In this document: in pieces, positions 52,401 to 61,234 of the stretch | How the letters are laid out: every line of letters begins with the position of its first letter | How positions within the stretch are numbered: position 1 is the first letter of the stretch | NCBI GenBank assembly: GCA_013140605.1 | Contig: JABFSL010000058.1 | Coordinates: forward strand, 1-64,000 | Reading direction: 5' to 3' | DNA: 64,000 nucleotides | Source: Anaerolineales bacterium | GTDB taxonomy: Bacteria > Chloroflexota > Anaerolineae > Anaerolineales > Villigracilaceae | Notes under the pieces: model-generated | What the model was told of the DNA's origin: nothing | The model's input: only the letters and a program-made list of their open reading frames with translations | Databases searched by the model: none | Made by a program: the position numbers and the translations under genes

Positions 52401-52851
52401 TGTAGAGGCGCAAGTTGAATCTCAATTCATCGAGCCTGTGCAGGAAGAGGAAGTTGAGGTGCTCCACAAACCTGTTGAGTCACCTCCTTCTCAATTTGCT
52501 GTTGAGTTGCCAGAACCTGAACAACCTGTTTCAAAGCCTGCGCCAGCCAGAAAGAAATCTGGATTGTCTGTGCGGCAGGCTCAACCTGAGGCGCAGAATA
52601 TTGCCACAGTGCTGGAGCAAGCCAAGGGTGAGTTGGACCGCGGTGATATTCCCACAGCATTGGATCATTACGGGAAGCTCATCAAAAAGGGCAAGCATCT
52701 TGAAGAGACCATCCGAGATCTGAGTGAGTCGCTCTACCGCTATCCTGTGGAAGTTGGGATCTGGCAAACCTTGGGCGATGCATATATGCGCTCGAACCGT
52801 TTGAAGGAAGCGCTTGAAGCCTATAACAAGGCGGAAGAGTTAATTCGTTAA
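49414..52851 (+). CDS. TPR protein with a long PDWL short-motif array
   Basis: 1145 aa. Residues 10-200 are tetratricopeptide-like helices (DEAVAHCHHILKTFPKHLET, YNEAIDIFSRVLMAVPDDF). About 270-1000 is a disordered acidic region with roughly 17 copies of a (L/A/V/I)P(D/E)WL(S/K)G(L/I) motif. A 62-residue tandem duplication holds two 51-residue ESLGSTAQEQ...WVQQAQ blocks. A C-terminal TPR pair (about 1070-1140) closes the protein. No signal peptide or membrane helix. It looks like a cytoplasmic scaffold whose motif array is read by another protein. The second ATG (49420) may be the true start, judged from AGGA spacing. Confidence 0.85.
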   Translation: MAMAKVSLRIYNREIEGLIDQGHTDEAVAHCHHILKTFPKHLETYRMLGKAHLESKRYNEAIDIFSRVLMAVPDDFVAHVGMSIICDEQNKQDDAIWHMERAFEAQPSNAAIQGELQRLYGRRDGMEPPKIRMTRGALAHMYVQGELHSQAIAEVHAVLADDPNRTDMQVLLARSYFRSNQKADASDMCSQLLKQYPYCFDANRIMLELLPSAVGAAENTQVYRARVIELDPYAALVKGSVFQVSEVADAAVNLEKLEYTGEEVPIGQEWSTSLGIGLEASSMAALASTNSDDQPDWLKSEAPSQFQSSVEPQDAAQANDDIPDFLRAAGWEESKTPEQPTSIFDQEPAASDDLVPADLPDWLKGQAPVGTEKPTEPQFSTKQSLTTPEWLTGLGEEESAQAESASAQDAPDWLKIPGDSKVDESVLAQSGDAPDWLSGLDSSQAVASTQAQSDDVPDWLSGLGSSQVSETTQAQPGDAPDWLSGLDNSQTSEPEQAQPGDAPEWLSGIDQPSSQPASEGLSAADLPDWLSGLDNTQASEPVPAPTTNISDLFSTPSSEPVSDQIGDLPDWLDGLDELQPIQPITPASSSATVESLGSTAQEQDDAVAWLESLAAKHGAKPEELVTDPNKRSDTPPEWVQQAQNINQQTTSQPSVESLGSTAQEQDDAVAWLESLAAKHGAKPEELVTDPNKRSDTPPEWVQQAQAAGEAETAANLMKEEEKQNISEQFLTDFASASTIPATDETGMWLRNLDEKEKQDEFVNPPASEATDIPDWMNELKPKSEQPEEQNLQRAEIPDWLMDAQHPVDSGNQFDFAEKEEPVAQSSDLPNWLSGVEDESSVKINDNNLDDQDLSNWLSGLDNEPGLPFEPIPTPDSIMASAAKPASNFSDEPIAPKSDLPDWLSDVESAGQEDLEEDLWKKAVEQEAATPASTLTEEPASVSLTADLPDWLQGVEEESTPIVDLEGDDVPPWMHREQWEADEPQPLKPTSPSDWHPVEAQVESQFIEPVQEEEVEVLHKPVESPPSQFAVELPEPEQPVSKPAPARKKSGLSVRQAQPEAQNIATVLEQAKGELDRGDIPTALDHYGKLIKKGKHLEETIRDLSESLYRYPVEVGIWQTLGDAYMRSNRLKEALEAYNKAEELIR
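51190..51529. repeat. tandem duplication inside the TPR/PDWL gene
   Basis: 51190-51343 recurs at 51376-51529 with only a few silent or near-silent changes, period 186 bp. The nearly identical DNA indicates recent duplication or active homogenisation. Confidence 0.9.
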
Positions 52852-52870
52852 TACACTAATACACTGTCCC

Positions 52871-52961
52871 GTCATTGCGAGGGCGATGTTCTTCGCCAGA
52901 AGCAATCTCCGCTATCGAATGGAGATTGCTTCGTCGGGGAAATCACCCTCCTCGCAATGAC
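52871..52961. repeat. GTCRTTGCGAGG palindromic element, copy F
   Basis: About 91 bp between the TPR gene and ndk, with GTCATTGCGAGG / CTCGCAATGAC ends and AAGCAATCTCC / GGAGATTGCTT inner arms. Confidence 0.9.
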
Positions 52962-52995
52962 GCGGCATAACATATTTTTATTTGGAGGATTTTCT

Positions 52996-53448
52996 GTGGA
53001 AAGAACGCTCGTACTTGTAAAGCCCGATGGTGTGCAACGTGGACTCATCGGCGAGGTAATTGCCCGATTTGAACGCCGTGGACTTCGGCTCGTGGCTGCA
53101 AAATTTATTCAGGTCAGCACTGAGCTGGCTGAGACGCATTATGGCGAACACAAAGGCAAGGTTTTTTATGATGGTTTGATCTCATACATCACATCCGCGC
53201 CTGTGATGGCGATGGTGTGGGAAGGCCCGAATGCGGTCGCCGCTGTGCGCCAGACTGTTGGTACTACCAAACCGATTGAATCTCCGCCCGGCACGATCCG
53301 CCACGACTATGCACTTGAAGTGGGCCGCAACCTGATCCATGCTTCAGACAAACCTGAAACTGGTGAACGTGAAGTTGCGCTCTGGTTCAAGAGTGAAGAA
53401 CTCGTGGATTGGAAACGCGCTGTAGATCAATGGGTGTTTGAGAAGTGA
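52996..53448 (+). CDS. ndk: nucleoside-diphosphate kinase
   Basis: 150 aa from a GTG at 52996, which has TTGGAGG upstream and gives the canonical start VERTLVLVKPDGVQRGLIG. Balances NTP pools by phospho-His transfer. The catalytic His is in NLIHASD (about residue 115); the usual text is NxIHGSD. An upstream frame extension to 52957 would run into the repeat and is rejected. Confidence 0.96.
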   Translation: MERTLVLVKPDGVQRGLIGEVIARFERRGLRLVAAKFIQVSTELAETHYGEHKGKVFYDGLISYITSAPVMAMVWEGPNAVAAVRQTVGTTKPIESPPGTIRHDYALEVGRNLIHASDKPETGEREVALWFKSEELVDWKRAVDQWVFEK

Positions 53449-53466
53449 GTAAGAAGTGAAAAGTAA

Positions 53467-53503
53467 AGCATCCCGCAGGTTTTACCTGCGGGATGCTTTT
53501 TAT
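53467..53503. terminator. bidirectional rho-independent terminator
   Basis: AGCATCCCGCAGGT, loop TTT, ACCTGCGGGATGCT, then TTTTTA; the A-run on the left makes it work from the other side too. It separates the convergent ndk and rsfS. Confidence 0.92.
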
Positions 53504-53544
53504 TAGTTTGCTTATTACTTGTCTCTTATTACTTTTTACTGCTT

Positions 53545-53889
53545 TCACTGCAATCTCAACAATACTTTTCCATCTTCCCATAATTCTTCGAGATTATAAA
53601 AGCCGCGTTGATCGGGCGAGAAGAGATGCAGGACCACATCGCCAAAATCAACGATGACCCAGCCGTCGCGGGCGAAGCCTTGCTGTTTGCCTTTTTTCTT
53701 ATGTTTGGAGCGGATATCTTCAATGGTGGCTTTTGCGAGCGCGTCCAACATGCGGTCGCTGGTGCCGGTGCAGATAATAAAATAATCAGTGAACGAGACG
53801 ATTTCCTTCAAGTCCATTAGGACAATATCTTCACCCTTTTTGTCTTCCAGGGAGTTTACGATTTCACGAGCAAGTTCCAGTGCGTTCAG
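53545..53889 (-). CDS. rsfS: ribosomal silencing factor RsfS (CTG start)
   Basis: 114 aa. Binds 50S protein uL14 and blocks subunit joining. The core is intact (DLKEIVSFTDYFIICTGTSD, GWVIVDFGDVVLHLF). The first ATG (53817) would remove the first helix. The conserved N-terminus (LNALELAREIVNSLEDKKGE) is in frame upstream, bounded by a stop, and contains no ATG, GTG or TTG. The only suitable codon is CTG at 53889, with AAGAGGTGA before it and overlapping the thpR stop as CTGA, the counterpart of the usual ATGA. Confidence 0.85.
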   Translation of the reverse strand: MNALELAREIVNSLEDKKGEDIVLMDLKEIVSFTDYFIICTGTSDRMLDALAKATIEDIRSKHKKKGKQQGFARDGWVIVDFGDVVLHLFSPDQRGFYNLEELWEDGKVLLRLQ

Positions 53890-54482
53890 ATTTCACCTCT
53901 TGTTTTGGTTAGTGGAGCGGAAAATAAATTTGTGTAGATCGACATGTTGGGCTGCAGTTCGCTTTTCATCAGTTGCACAGAGTCTACTCTGGCCGTGCCA
54001 ATATTGCCAAGTTGAATATTATCCATCGCGGCGCGGATCTTTGGAAGATCTGCCGGGCTGATGTTCTGTCGAACACGGCCAATGGTAAGGTGGGGAGAGA
54101 AAGCCCGCTCTTCCTTTTCATAGCCTAAACGGGTTGTGCCTGCTTCGATGCCTTTTTGGAGGGAGAGCAGAGCTGCCGGGGCGTGGAGTCCGATCCATAG
54201 TACGCGAGGCAGGCGCGAGTTTGGGTATGCGCCGAGTCCGCTGATTTGCAGGTCAAATTGCGAGTGTTGAGTCGCTTCACGGGTGAGCAATTGCTTCAGG
54301 AATTCCACGTGTGTGCTTGCAATATCCCCCAGGAATTTTAAAGTCAGATGCATGTTTTGAGCGGGGATCCAGCGAACGAGATCGTTTCCCAGGTTCTGAC
54401 GCAGTCGGCCGGTTTGTTTTTCGATGGCCTCTTTAAGATGGTAGGGAAGATCAATGGCAATGAAGGCGCGCAGTAAACCCAT
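53886..54482 (-). CDS. thpR: RNA 2',3'-cyclic phosphodiesterase (2H, LigT/ThpR)
   Basis: 198 aa of the 2H phosphoesterase family. The two catalytic HxTx motifs are HLTLKFLG (about residue 45) and HLTIGRV (about 131). RAFIAIDLPYHLKEAI is the typical N-terminus. It opens cyclic phosphates or ligates tRNA halves in vitro. Its last codons supply the Shine-Dalgarno of rsfS. Confidence 0.94.
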   Translation of the reverse strand: MGLLRAFIAIDLPYHLKEAIEKQTGRLRQNLGNDLVRWIPAQNMHLTLKFLGDIASTHVEFLKQLLTREATQHSQFDLQISGLGAYPNSRLPRVLWIGLHAPAALLSLQKGIEAGTTRLGYEKEERAFSPHLTIGRVRQNISPADLPKIRAAMDNIQLGNIGTARVDSVQLMKSELQPNMSIYTNLFSAPLTKTRGEI

Positions 54483-54491
54483 ACGATCTGA

Positions 54492-54872
54492 TTATGCCTT
54501 TTGAAAAACCTGTTCCACAGCCTGTTTAAGATCAAGAAAGCCGACAGGCTTGGTTAGATATATCGATGCGCCCGCATCAAGACCGACCTTGATGTCGCCG
54601 GGCATGCTTTTGGCCGAAACCACAATGACAGGGATGGAGATAAGCTCAGGTTCGCGGCGCATGTAACGCAATACTTCAAGCCCCGAGATGTCGGGCATCA
54701 TCACATCAAGAATAACAAGATCTGGTTTTTCCTGCATCAGCAATGGGATGGAAGGAGTGCTGGCGAACATCTTTAGTACTCGAAAGCCGTTGACGCGCAT
54801 CATTTCCGCAAACATTTCAGCGGCGTCCGGTTCGTCTTCGATAATCATCACTGTTTTTTGCGAAATGGGCAT
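54492..54872 (-). CDS. stand-alone response regulator
   Basis: 126 aa, receiver domain only: MIIEDEPDAAEMF, phospho-acceptor Asp56 (VILDVMMPDISG), VVSAKS and the Lys in YLTKPVG. ATG at 54872 is preferred because AAGGATATACA precedes it. No kinase lies beside it. It is 9 nt upstream of thpR on the same strand, so the three genes RR-thpR-rsfS form an operon. Confidence 0.92.
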   Translation of the reverse strand: MPISQKTVMIIEDEPDAAEMFAEMMRVNGFRVLKMFASTPSIPLLMQEKPDLVILDVMMPDISGLEVLRYMRREPELISIPVIVVSAKSMPGDIKVGLDAGASIYLTKPVGFLDLKQAVEQVFQKA

Positions 54873-55019
54873 TGTATATCCTTGTGCTAAAAATAGCATA
54901 AACCATGTGAATTGGCAAGGGTGTGGTTATGTAGATTGCGATTTCGTAAGAATATGGACTGCCTGCCAGTCTACAAAGTGCTGTATATCAAACTATCTGC
55001 GAATTATTTTGGAGGAACC

Positions 55020-55529
55020 GTGACAGAGTTGGAAGATTTTCGCGCGGAGAAAGATGAATTTTTTGGAAGTCATCCACAAAGCCCGTTGACCCGCGAACAA
55101 AAAAAAGGATTTAAGGGATTGAATTATTTTCCTGAAAATGATTCCTTGCGCCTTGAAGTGAAAGTGGATGAGTTCCCGGTCAAGGAACGCTTTGAGATGC
55201 AGACTTCAACTGGAGATGTGCAGCACTATGAGAAGTTTGGCAAGTTTCGTTTTATGGTGGATGAAATTGAAGCGGAGTTGACCATTTACCAAAGCCCGAA
55301 CGGATTCTTTCTGCCTTTTGTTGATTCGCTGGCTGGCCGCGAGACGTATCCCGCAGGGCGTTATTTAGAACCCGAACCTTTGCCCGGCGGCCGCTTTTTT
55401 GTGGATTTCAATATTGCCTATAACCCATACTGTGCATATAACGAGATGTGGTCCTGTCCGATCACGCCTGCAGAGAATCGTCTGAAAGTGGCGGTTCGCG
55501 CGGGGGAGAGGTTATTCCACGAGGAATAG
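55020..55529 (+). CDS. DUF1684 family protein
   Basis: 169 aa from a GTG at 55020, which has TTGGAGGAACC upstream. DUF1684 pattern: EDFRAEKDEFFGSHPQSPLT, then FPENDSLRLEVKV, and the conserved end GRYLEPEPLPGGRFFVDFNI, AYNPYCAYNEMWSCPITPAE. Members are soluble beta-rich proteins of unknown activity. Stands alone, divergent from the response-regulator operon. Confidence 0.92.
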   Translation: MTELEDFRAEKDEFFGSHPQSPLTREQKKGFKGLNYFPENDSLRLEVKVDEFPVKERFEMQTSTGDVQHYEKFGKFRFMVDEIEAELTIYQSPNGFFLPFVDSLAGRETYPAGRYLEPEPLPGGRFFVDFNIAYNPYCAYNEMWSCPITPAENRLKVAVRAGERLFHEE

Positions 55530-55856
55530 TAATGTCCAGGGAGAATCAAAAAAACATAATTACCGCAAATTTAAACCAGCCACGGATTACGCAGATTTTC
55601 ACGGATAAATTCAAAGCATCCGTGTTAATTCGTGACATCGTGCCCGCAGGGTAAATCTGTGGCTAATTTTTTGGCACTTTGGTTTTAAAAAATAAACTCA
55701 CCCACGAAGGATTAATTTCGGGGTGAGCTATGTTTATTATTAGGAACTTCGCTTTTGTCTGCTAATCTGCACCAATCCCCGCGAATTTTTAAAAAGATTA
55801 GCGTAGATTGGTGAGGATTAGCGGATTATTTTTGAGTAGCGAAAGCTCTGATTATT
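55530..55856. other. intergenic region filled with palindromic repeats
   Basis: No gene. 55571-55667: a CACGGAT-word repeat (AGCCACGGATTACGCAGATT ... AATCTGTGGCT). 55691-55724: hairpin CTCACCCACGAA / TTCGGGGTGAG. 55757-55829: GCTAATCTGCACCAATC / GATTGGTGAGGATTAGC repeat. The first and last belong to the degenerate spacer family. Confidence 0.7.
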
Positions 55857-56144
55857 TTATTCACTTGTATGTTCGATCACCGCAAGCAGAGCTTCATATT
55901 CTTCGCAACAGTCGGGACACATATCCAAATGTTCGCGGATGAGAGGGGCGATCTTCTCCGCATCTTTTGATCGGACTTCCCTTTCCACGAATTCGTCCAG
56001 ACGAATATATAAATCACTACAAGACATTTCCTCGGCGCGCGCATTCTCAAGAACGTTCAAAAACTTGAGAACGACTTCATCCTGCAATTCTTCCTGCGGT
56101 TTGAAGTTGTTTTGGATACGTTGGAACAGGCTTTTTATGTTCAT
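55857..56144 (-). CDS. zinc-finger anti-sigma factor
   Basis: 95 aa. HxxxCxxC-type zinc motif near the C-terminus (REHLDMCPDCCEEYEAL), preceded by a helical segment with SDLYIRLDEFVERE. No membrane helix, so it is a soluble anti-sigma of the ZAS type that may respond to redox state. It follows the sigma gene at 56177 by 32 nt on the same strand. Confidence 0.82.
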   Translation of the reverse strand: MNIKSLFQRIQNNFKPQEELQDEVVLKFLNVLENARAEEMSCSDLYIRLDEFVEREVRSKDAEKIAPLIREHLDMCPDCCEEYEALLAVIEHTSE

Positions 56145-56176
56145 ACTGAGGTTTGACGATTAATCAAATATTAATC

Positions 56177-56815
56177 TTACTTTTGTTCGAAGGCCATTAA
56201 CAGATCCTGCGGATTGAGATCTTCAAGCGCAAGCCGTCTTTTTAATCGCAAACGGGCATCGTGTAAAAGTTTATACAGCGCATTGCGGTTGGTCTTCATG
56301 CGTTTGGCGGCTTCCTCCATGGGCATATCCTGCAAGCCCAGGAGTACGAGAGCTTCCCGTTGTTTGGGCGTAAGCTCATCCTCCAATATGCGGCGGACGC
56401 GCACGAGCATGTCTGAGCGCTCTGCCGAGGTTTCGGGAGATGCATGAGAATCAGCGAGCAGGCCGGGGGGCGGTGGAGCGTCTTCGTTCTCGGTCAACTC
56501 ATCAAGGGATGCATCCCTCCAGCGTTTGCGGCGGAGTTCGGTCAACGCAATGCGGATGGCGATCTTATGCACCCATGTGGTGAAGAGGCTGCGGCCTTCA
56601 AACGTGTTCAACTGATCCAGCACACGCAGAAGGGTTTCCTGAGTGACTTCATCGACGAGCGGCTGAAAGAGGGGATCATCTGAAGAGAGCCAGCGCGTAA
56701 GCGCGTAAGGCAGTCCCTTTTGAATGATGGCGCGCAAATCATTCAATGCGTCTTCATACGGCACCCCGCTGGAGCGGAGGTCGGTAAGCCAGGCTTCGTT
56801 CGTACGTGTTGTCAT
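56177..56815 (-). CDS. RNA polymerase sigma factor, ECF subfamily
   Basis: 212 aa. Region 2 (about residues 30-95, VDEVTQETLLRVLDQLNTFEGRSLFTTWVHKIAIRIALTE is split over the core) and region 4 (about 140-195, LTPKQREALVLLGLQDMPMEEAAKRMKTNR). A longer acidic linker (ENEDAPPPPGLLADSHASPE) joins them. It is divergent from the kdp operon with about 290 nt between, but no ECF promoter signature was identified there. Confidence 0.9.
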   Translation of the reverse strand: MTTRTNEAWLTDLRSSGVPYEDALNDLRAIIQKGLPYALTRWLSSDDPLFQPLVDEVTQETLLRVLDQLNTFEGRSLFTTWVHKIAIRIALTELRRKRWRDASLDELTENEDAPPPPGLLADSHASPETSAERSDMLVRVRRILEDELTPKQREALVLLGLQDMPMEEAAKRMKTNRNALYKLLHDARLRLKRRLALEDLNPQDLLMAFEQK

Positions 56816-57105
56816 GATCGTTGATTATAAGAGCAAAAAGTGCTGGAATTTAATTTCTAATAAAATTATGAGACTTTTTGACAGCGCTGCTTCAGAAGGC
56901 GGGGGGATGAAATTCCCGCATCAGATTCCGCCGCCAGCTGATTCTGTTCCACAGGCTGAAACTGCTCTGTGGCAGTTTATTTCAATTGGGAAATTTCCCA
57001 GAATATTGATAAAACATCTTGACCCTTTCTTGACCTCCCCGCTGCCTTTCTTGCCCCCGAATTGACGGACAACTGCATACACTAAAGTCGAAATGGAGGC
57101 ACGTT
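56816..57105. other. spacer upstream of the kdp operon
   Basis: 290 nt. Holds short hairpins (AACTGCTCTGTGGCAGTT near 56962, GGGAAATTTCCC near 56989) and two TTGAC words (near 57026 and 57062) that could be -35 boxes, without a convincing -10. No KdpE site could be recognised by eye. Confidence 0.4.
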
Positions 57106-57204
57106 ATGAATGATCTGCTTTTTATCGGCTTGACCATCCTCTTCTTCGCCGTCACATTGGGACTTGTTAAAGTCTGTGAGCGGTTGATGGAGAATAAGCC
57201 ATGA
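57106..57204 (+). CDS. 32-aa membrane microprotein at the head of the kdp operon
   Basis: [20 protein letters not shown] is one membrane helix, followed by [12 protein letters not shown] inside. TGGAGG precedes the ATG at correct spacing and the stop overlaps the kdpF start (ATGA), so translation is well supported. Short helices of this kind occur before kdpF in other bacteria. Role unknown; stabilising the Kdp complex as KdpF does is an inference. Confidence 0.75.
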   Translation: MNDLLFIGLTILFFAVTLGLVKVCERLMENKP

Positions 57205-57293
57205 ATATTTTATATCTCGTCACCGGCCTGATTACTTTAGGCCTGTTTGTCTACCTCGTGCTCGCTCTTGTAAAACCGGAGTGGTTCGGATGA
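57201..57293 (+). CDS. kdpF: K+-transporting ATPase subunit KdpF
   Basis: 30 aa, one helix: [20 protein letters not shown] then ALVKPEWFG. The LVKPEWF end is diagnostic of KdpF, a small stabilising subunit of the KdpFABC pump. It overlaps both neighbours by ATGA. Confidence 0.93.
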   Translation: MNILYLVTGLITLGLFVYLVLALVKPEWFG

Positions 57294-59038
57294 ATTTCTA
57301 TAGCTTGTTTCAAATTGTTTTATTCATGGGGATTTTGCTTTTGCTGGCAAAACCGCTTGGCTCGTTTATGGCAAAGGTCTATCAAGGCGAACGCACCTTT
57401 CTTGACCGTGTTCTTGGCCCCGTGGAACGGTTCGTGTACCGCCTCGCTGGCGTTAAGCCCAAAGAGGATATGAACTGGAAGACCTACGCCATTGCGGCAA
57501 TGGTGTTCAATATTCTCGGGTTATTAGTGGTGTATGCGGTGCAGCGTCTTCAAGGTGTCTTACCCTTTAACCCTCAGGGACTTGGCGCGATCACCCCCGA
57601 TTCTTCGTGGAATACGGCAGTTAGTTTTGCGTCCAATACCAACTGGCAGGGCTACGGCGGCGAAGTGACCATGAGTTACTTCTCGCAAATGATCGGCCTA
57701 ACGGTGCAGAATTTCGTCTCTGCCGCAACGGGTATGGCTGTTTTGGTTGCGTTGATTCGCGGGATTGTGCGCCACACTTCTAAAGGCCTCGGCAACTTTT
57801 GGGTTGACCTGACCCGCTCCACTTTGTACATCCTTTTGCCCTTGTCCATCGTTTTGGCCTTGGCGCTCGTTTCACAGGGCGTGGTGCAAACCTTCAGTGA
57901 ATATAAGACTGTTGCCATGTTTCAACCTACAACTGACGCAAACGGCAACACTGTAACTGAACAAGTGTTGGCGGTTGGCCCTGCCGCTTCGCAAATTGCG
58001 ATTAAGCAATTGGGCACGAATGGTGGCGGATTCTTCAATGTTAACTCGGCGCATCCGTTTGAAAACTCGACACCTTTCTCAAACTTTTTGGAGATGTTGG
58101 CAATTCTGGTCATTCCCGCTGCTCTGGTCTACATGTTTGGCAAAATGGTGGGCGACACCCGTCAGGGCTGGGCAATCCTGATTACGATGACAATTATCTT
58201 TGTGGTGTTTATGTCACTGGCAGTTTGGGCGGAACAGGCTGGCAACCCAGCTTTTACGAAGATGGGTATTGATCAAGTACAAACGAACATCAATCCTGGC
58301 GGAAACATGGAAGGCAAAGAGACACGCTTTGGCGTTACCAATTCAGCGCTCTGGGCCACGGCAACAACCGCCGCCTCGAATGGCTCGGTCAATGCTATGC
58401 ATGATTCGTTCATGCCGCTTGGCGGATTAGTCCCGATGTTTATGATGCAGTTGGGCGAGATCATCTTCGGCGGTGTTGGCTCTGGATTGTATGGAATGCT
58501 GGCCTTCGTCATTGTGGCTGTGTTTATCTCTGGCTTGATGGTCGGACGCACACCCGAATATTTGGGCAAGAAGATCGAAGCTTATGAAATGAAGATGGCT
58601 TCCCTTATGCTTCTGATTCCGATCTTATTAGCGAAAGTTGGCACGGCCATTGCCGTAGTGACCATTGCAGGACTCGCTACCATTTGGAATACAGGCGGTC
58701 CGCATGGATTTAGCGAAGTGCTGTATGCCTTTTCCTCGGCGGCGAACAACAACGGTTCGGCATTCGCTGGGCTGGGAGCAAACAATCCGTTCTACAACAC
58801 GGCGCTTGGCATCTGCATGTTCTTTGCCCGATACTGGTTGATCGTTCCCACATTGGCAATTGCAGGCTCGCTCGTACAAAAGAAAAAAATCCCTGCCAGC
58901 GGCGGGACATTACCCACACACACGCCGCTGTTCATTGCCTGGTTGATCGGCGTCATCATGATCGTCGGCGCGCTGAGCTTTATCCCAGCTTTGGCATTGG
59001 GGCCGATTGTTGAGCACTTGATGGTTATCGGTGGATGA
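57290..59038 (+). CDS. kdpA: K+-transporting ATPase, channel-like subunit KdpA
   Basis: 582 aa with about ten membrane helices and four selectivity-filter repeats, for example [37 protein letters not shown] and a later [14 protein letters not shown]. It provides the K+ binding and entry route of the high-affinity Kdp pump. ATG at 57290 overlaps the kdpF stop; the slightly longer GTG start at 57281 is not needed. About normal length (E. coli 557). Confidence 0.97.
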   Translation: MNFYSLFQIVLFMGILLLLAKPLGSFMAKVYQGERTFLDRVLGPVERFVYRLAGVKPKEDMNWKTYAIAAMVFNILGLLVVYAVQRLQGVLPFNPQGLGAITPDSSWNTAVSFASNTNWQGYGGEVTMSYFSQMIGLTVQNFVSAATGMAVLVALIRGIVRHTSKGLGNFWVDLTRSTLYILLPLSIVLALALVSQGVVQTFSEYKTVAMFQPTTDANGNTVTEQVLAVGPAASQIAIKQLGTNGGGFFNVNSAHPFENSTPFSNFLEMLAILVIPAALVYMFGKMVGDTRQGWAILITMTIIFVVFMSLAVWAEQAGNPAFTKMGIDQVQTNINPGGNMEGKETRFGVTNSALWATATTAASNGSVNAMHDSFMPLGGLVPMFMMQLGEIIFGGVGSGLYGMLAFVIVAVFISGLMVGRTPEYLGKKIEAYEMKMASLMLLIPILLAKVGTAIAVVTIAGLATIWNTGGPHGFSEVLYAFSSAANNNGSAFAGLGANNPFYNTALGICMFFARYWLIVPTLAIAGSLVQKKKIPASGGTLPTHTPLFIAWLIGVIMIVGALSFIPALALGPIVEHLMVIGG

Positions 59039-59050
59039 TGTACAGCGGAG

Positions 59051-59072
59051 TCCAACGTCTCCTGACGTTGGA
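59051..59072. repeat. palindrome TCCAACGTC-TCCT-GACGTTGGA
   Basis: A 9-bp perfect stem in the kdpA-kdpB spacer. Shares the core GTCTCCNGAC with the next hairpin. Confidence 0.85.
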
Positions 59073-59073
59073 T

Positions 59074-59099
59074 ACTCGAAAGTCTGGAGACTTTCGAGT
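59074..59099. repeat. palindrome ACTCGAAAGTC-TGGA-GACTTTCGAGT
   Basis: An 11-bp perfect stem directly after the first. The two tandem hairpins in the middle of the operon transcript may set the KdpA:KdpB ratio or protect the upstream RNA. Confidence 0.88.
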
Positions 59100-59123
59100 C
59101 CGAGTACCAAGGAAAATAAAAAA

Positions 59124-61226
59124 ATGACTATTCAAACAAAAAAACCAACCACATATCGCCGCGAAATTTACCAGCGTGCCATTGTGGAATCCTTTATCAA
59201 ACTTAATCCGCGCTTGATGGTGCGTAACCCCGTCATGTTCGTTGTGGAAGTTGGAAGTGTATTGACTACTGTGCTGTGGATTCAGGCTCTTGCAGGCCAA
59301 GGCGAAGCCCCCACAGGCTTTATCGGAGCGATTGCGCTCTGGCTGTGGTTCACTGTGCTGTTCGCGAATTTCTCAGAGGCGGTTGCGGAAGGGCGCGGCA
59401 AGGCGCAAGCCGAGTCACTCCGCAAGGCTCGTCAGGATACGCCTGCGAGGAAAGTAAACGGCGCTGCGTCAGATGTGCAAAGCGCGTTGTCAAAAGTTGA
59501 AGTTATCTCATCGACTGCGCTGCGCAAGAACGATCTTTTTCTCGTTGAAGCGGGCGATATTCTCCCTGCGGATGGAGAGATCGAAGCGGGAATTGCATCA
59601 GTAGATGAAAGTGCCGTTACGGGCGAATCAGCTCCCGTCGTGCGTGAGGCGGGTGGTGATCGCTCCGCTGTCACAGGCGGCACGCGCCTCCTTTCGGACT
59701 GGCTCATCATCCGTGTCAGCTCTGACCCTGGGCAGGGATTCCTCGACCGCATGATCAGTATGGTGGAAGGCGCGAAGAGACAGAAGACCCCGAACGAGAT
59801 CGCGCTCAATATTTTGCTGGCTGGCTTCACGATCATCTTTTTGGTGGTGTGCGCCACGTTGCTGCCCTACTCGCTTTATAGCGTGGGCGCGGCGGGTAAA
59901 GGGACGGCGATCACGATCACAGTGCTGGTCGCCTTGCTTGTGTGCTTGATTCCGACCACCATTGGCGGACTTCTTTCTGCGATTGGTATTGCAGGCATGG
60001 ATCGCATGATCCAGCGCAACGTGATCGCGATGTCTGGGCGCGCAGTGGAAGCCGCTGGTGATGTGGATGTGCTGCTGCTCGATAAGACAGGCACAATCAC
60101 ACTTGGCAATCGTCAGGCTGTGGAATTTATTCCTGTAAATGGAGTGGATGTAAAAGATTTAGCCGAAGCCGCGCAGCTTGCTTCGTTGGCTGATGAAACT
60201 CCTGAAGGCCGCTCGATTGTTGTGCTTGCCAAGGAACAGTTCGGCTTGCGCGGACGCACCATGGGTGCGAGCGAGGTGGCGCCTGAAGGTATGCACTTCG
60301 TCCCGTTCACGGCGCAGACCCGCATGAGCGGTGTCAATTTCGATGGCACTACTATTCGTAAAGGCGCGCCCGATACGATGATCGAGATGATCCAATCCAA
60401 TAATAGCGGCGTCCCATCTGACTTGAAACCCGCGGTGGATAATATTGCGCGCATGGGCGGCACACCGCTGGTGGTGACGCGCAACAATCACGCGCTGGGT
60501 GTGATTCACCTGAAGGATATTGTCAAAGGTGGAATCAAGGAACGCTTCGCCCAACTCCGCAAGATGGGAATCAAGACCGTCATGATCACAGGTGACAATC
60601 CGCTGACTGCCGCAGCCATTGCCGCCGAAGCAGGCGTGGATGATTTCCTCGCGCAAGCCACACCCGAAACAAAACTAAAACTCATCCGCGAATATCAAAC
60701 GGGTGGACGATTGGTTGCCATGACAGGTGACGGCACGAACGACGCGCCAGCACTTGCTCAAGCAGATGTGGCGGTTGCCATGAATACAGGCACGCAACCC
60801 GCACGTGAAGCCGCCAACATGGTAGACCTCGATAGCAACCCAACCAAGTTAATTGAGATCGTTGAAATTGGCAAACAACTATTGATGACACGTGGCGCAT
60901 TGACCACATTCAGCCTCGCCAATGATGTCAGCAAATATTTTGCGATCATCCCTGCGGCGTTTGCGAGCACATATCCTATTTTGAATACACTCAACATCAT
61001 GCAACTTGCCACACCACAAAGTGCCATTCTATCGGCGGTGATATTCAATGCACTCATCATCATTGCGTTGATTCCGCTGGCATTACGCGGCGTGCCATAT
61101 CGTGCAGTTGGCGCGGCTCAGCTCCTGCGTGACAATCTTTTGATCTATGGTCTGGGTGGATTAATCGTTCCGTTCATCGGGATCAAGTTGATCGATATGC
61201 TGTTAGTCGCGCTTGGACTTACCTAG
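59124..61226 (+). CDS. kdpB: K+-transporting P-type ATPase subunit KdpB
   Basis: 700 aa, P-type ATPase (class IA). TGES motif ([10 protein letters not shown]), phosphorylation site DKTGTIT with Asp at about residue 320, ATP-site region FTAQTRMSG and KGAPD, hinge [15 protein letters not shown]. The N-terminus [20 protein letters not shown] is KdpB-like. AAGGAAAATAAAAAA precedes the ATG at 59124. Full length. Confidence 0.98.
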   Translation: MTIQTKKPTTYRREIYQRAIVESFIKLNPRLMVRNPVMFVVEVGSVLTTVLWIQALAGQGEAPTGFIGAIALWLWFTVLFANFSEAVAEGRGKAQAESLRKARQDTPARKVNGAASDVQSALSKVEVISSTALRKNDLFLVEAGDILPADGEIEAGIASVDESAVTGESAPVVREAGGDRSAVTGGTRLLSDWLIIRVSSDPGQGFLDRMISMVEGAKRQKTPNEIALNILLAGFTIIFLVVCATLLPYSLYSVGAAGKGTAITITVLVALLVCLIPTTIGGLLSAIGIAGMDRMIQRNVIAMSGRAVEAAGDVDVLLLDKTGTITLGNRQAVEFIPVNGVDVKDLAEAAQLASLADETPEGRSIVVLAKEQFGLRGRTMGASEVAPEGMHFVPFTAQTRMSGVNFDGTTIRKGAPDTMIEMIQSNNSGVPSDLKPAVDNIARMGGTPLVVTRNNHALGVIHLKDIVKGGIKERFAQLRKMGIKTVMITGDNPLTAAAIAAEAGVDDFLAQATPETKLKLIREYQTGGRLVAMTGDGTNDAPALAQADVAVAMNTGTQPAREAANMVDLDSNPTKLIEIVEIGKQLLMTRGALTTFSLANDVSKYFAIIPAAFASTYPILNTLNIMQLATPQSAILSAVIFNALIIIALIPLALRGVPYRAVGAAQLLRDNLLIYGLGGLIVPFIGIKLIDMLLVALGLT

Positions 61227-61234
61227 GAGACAAA

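Noticed and set aside
56868-57065. 65-codon frame upstream of kdp (MRLFDSAASEGGG...)
   Set aside because: Low-complexity Pro-rich translation, no Shine-Dalgarno, lies in the promoter region between divergent units.
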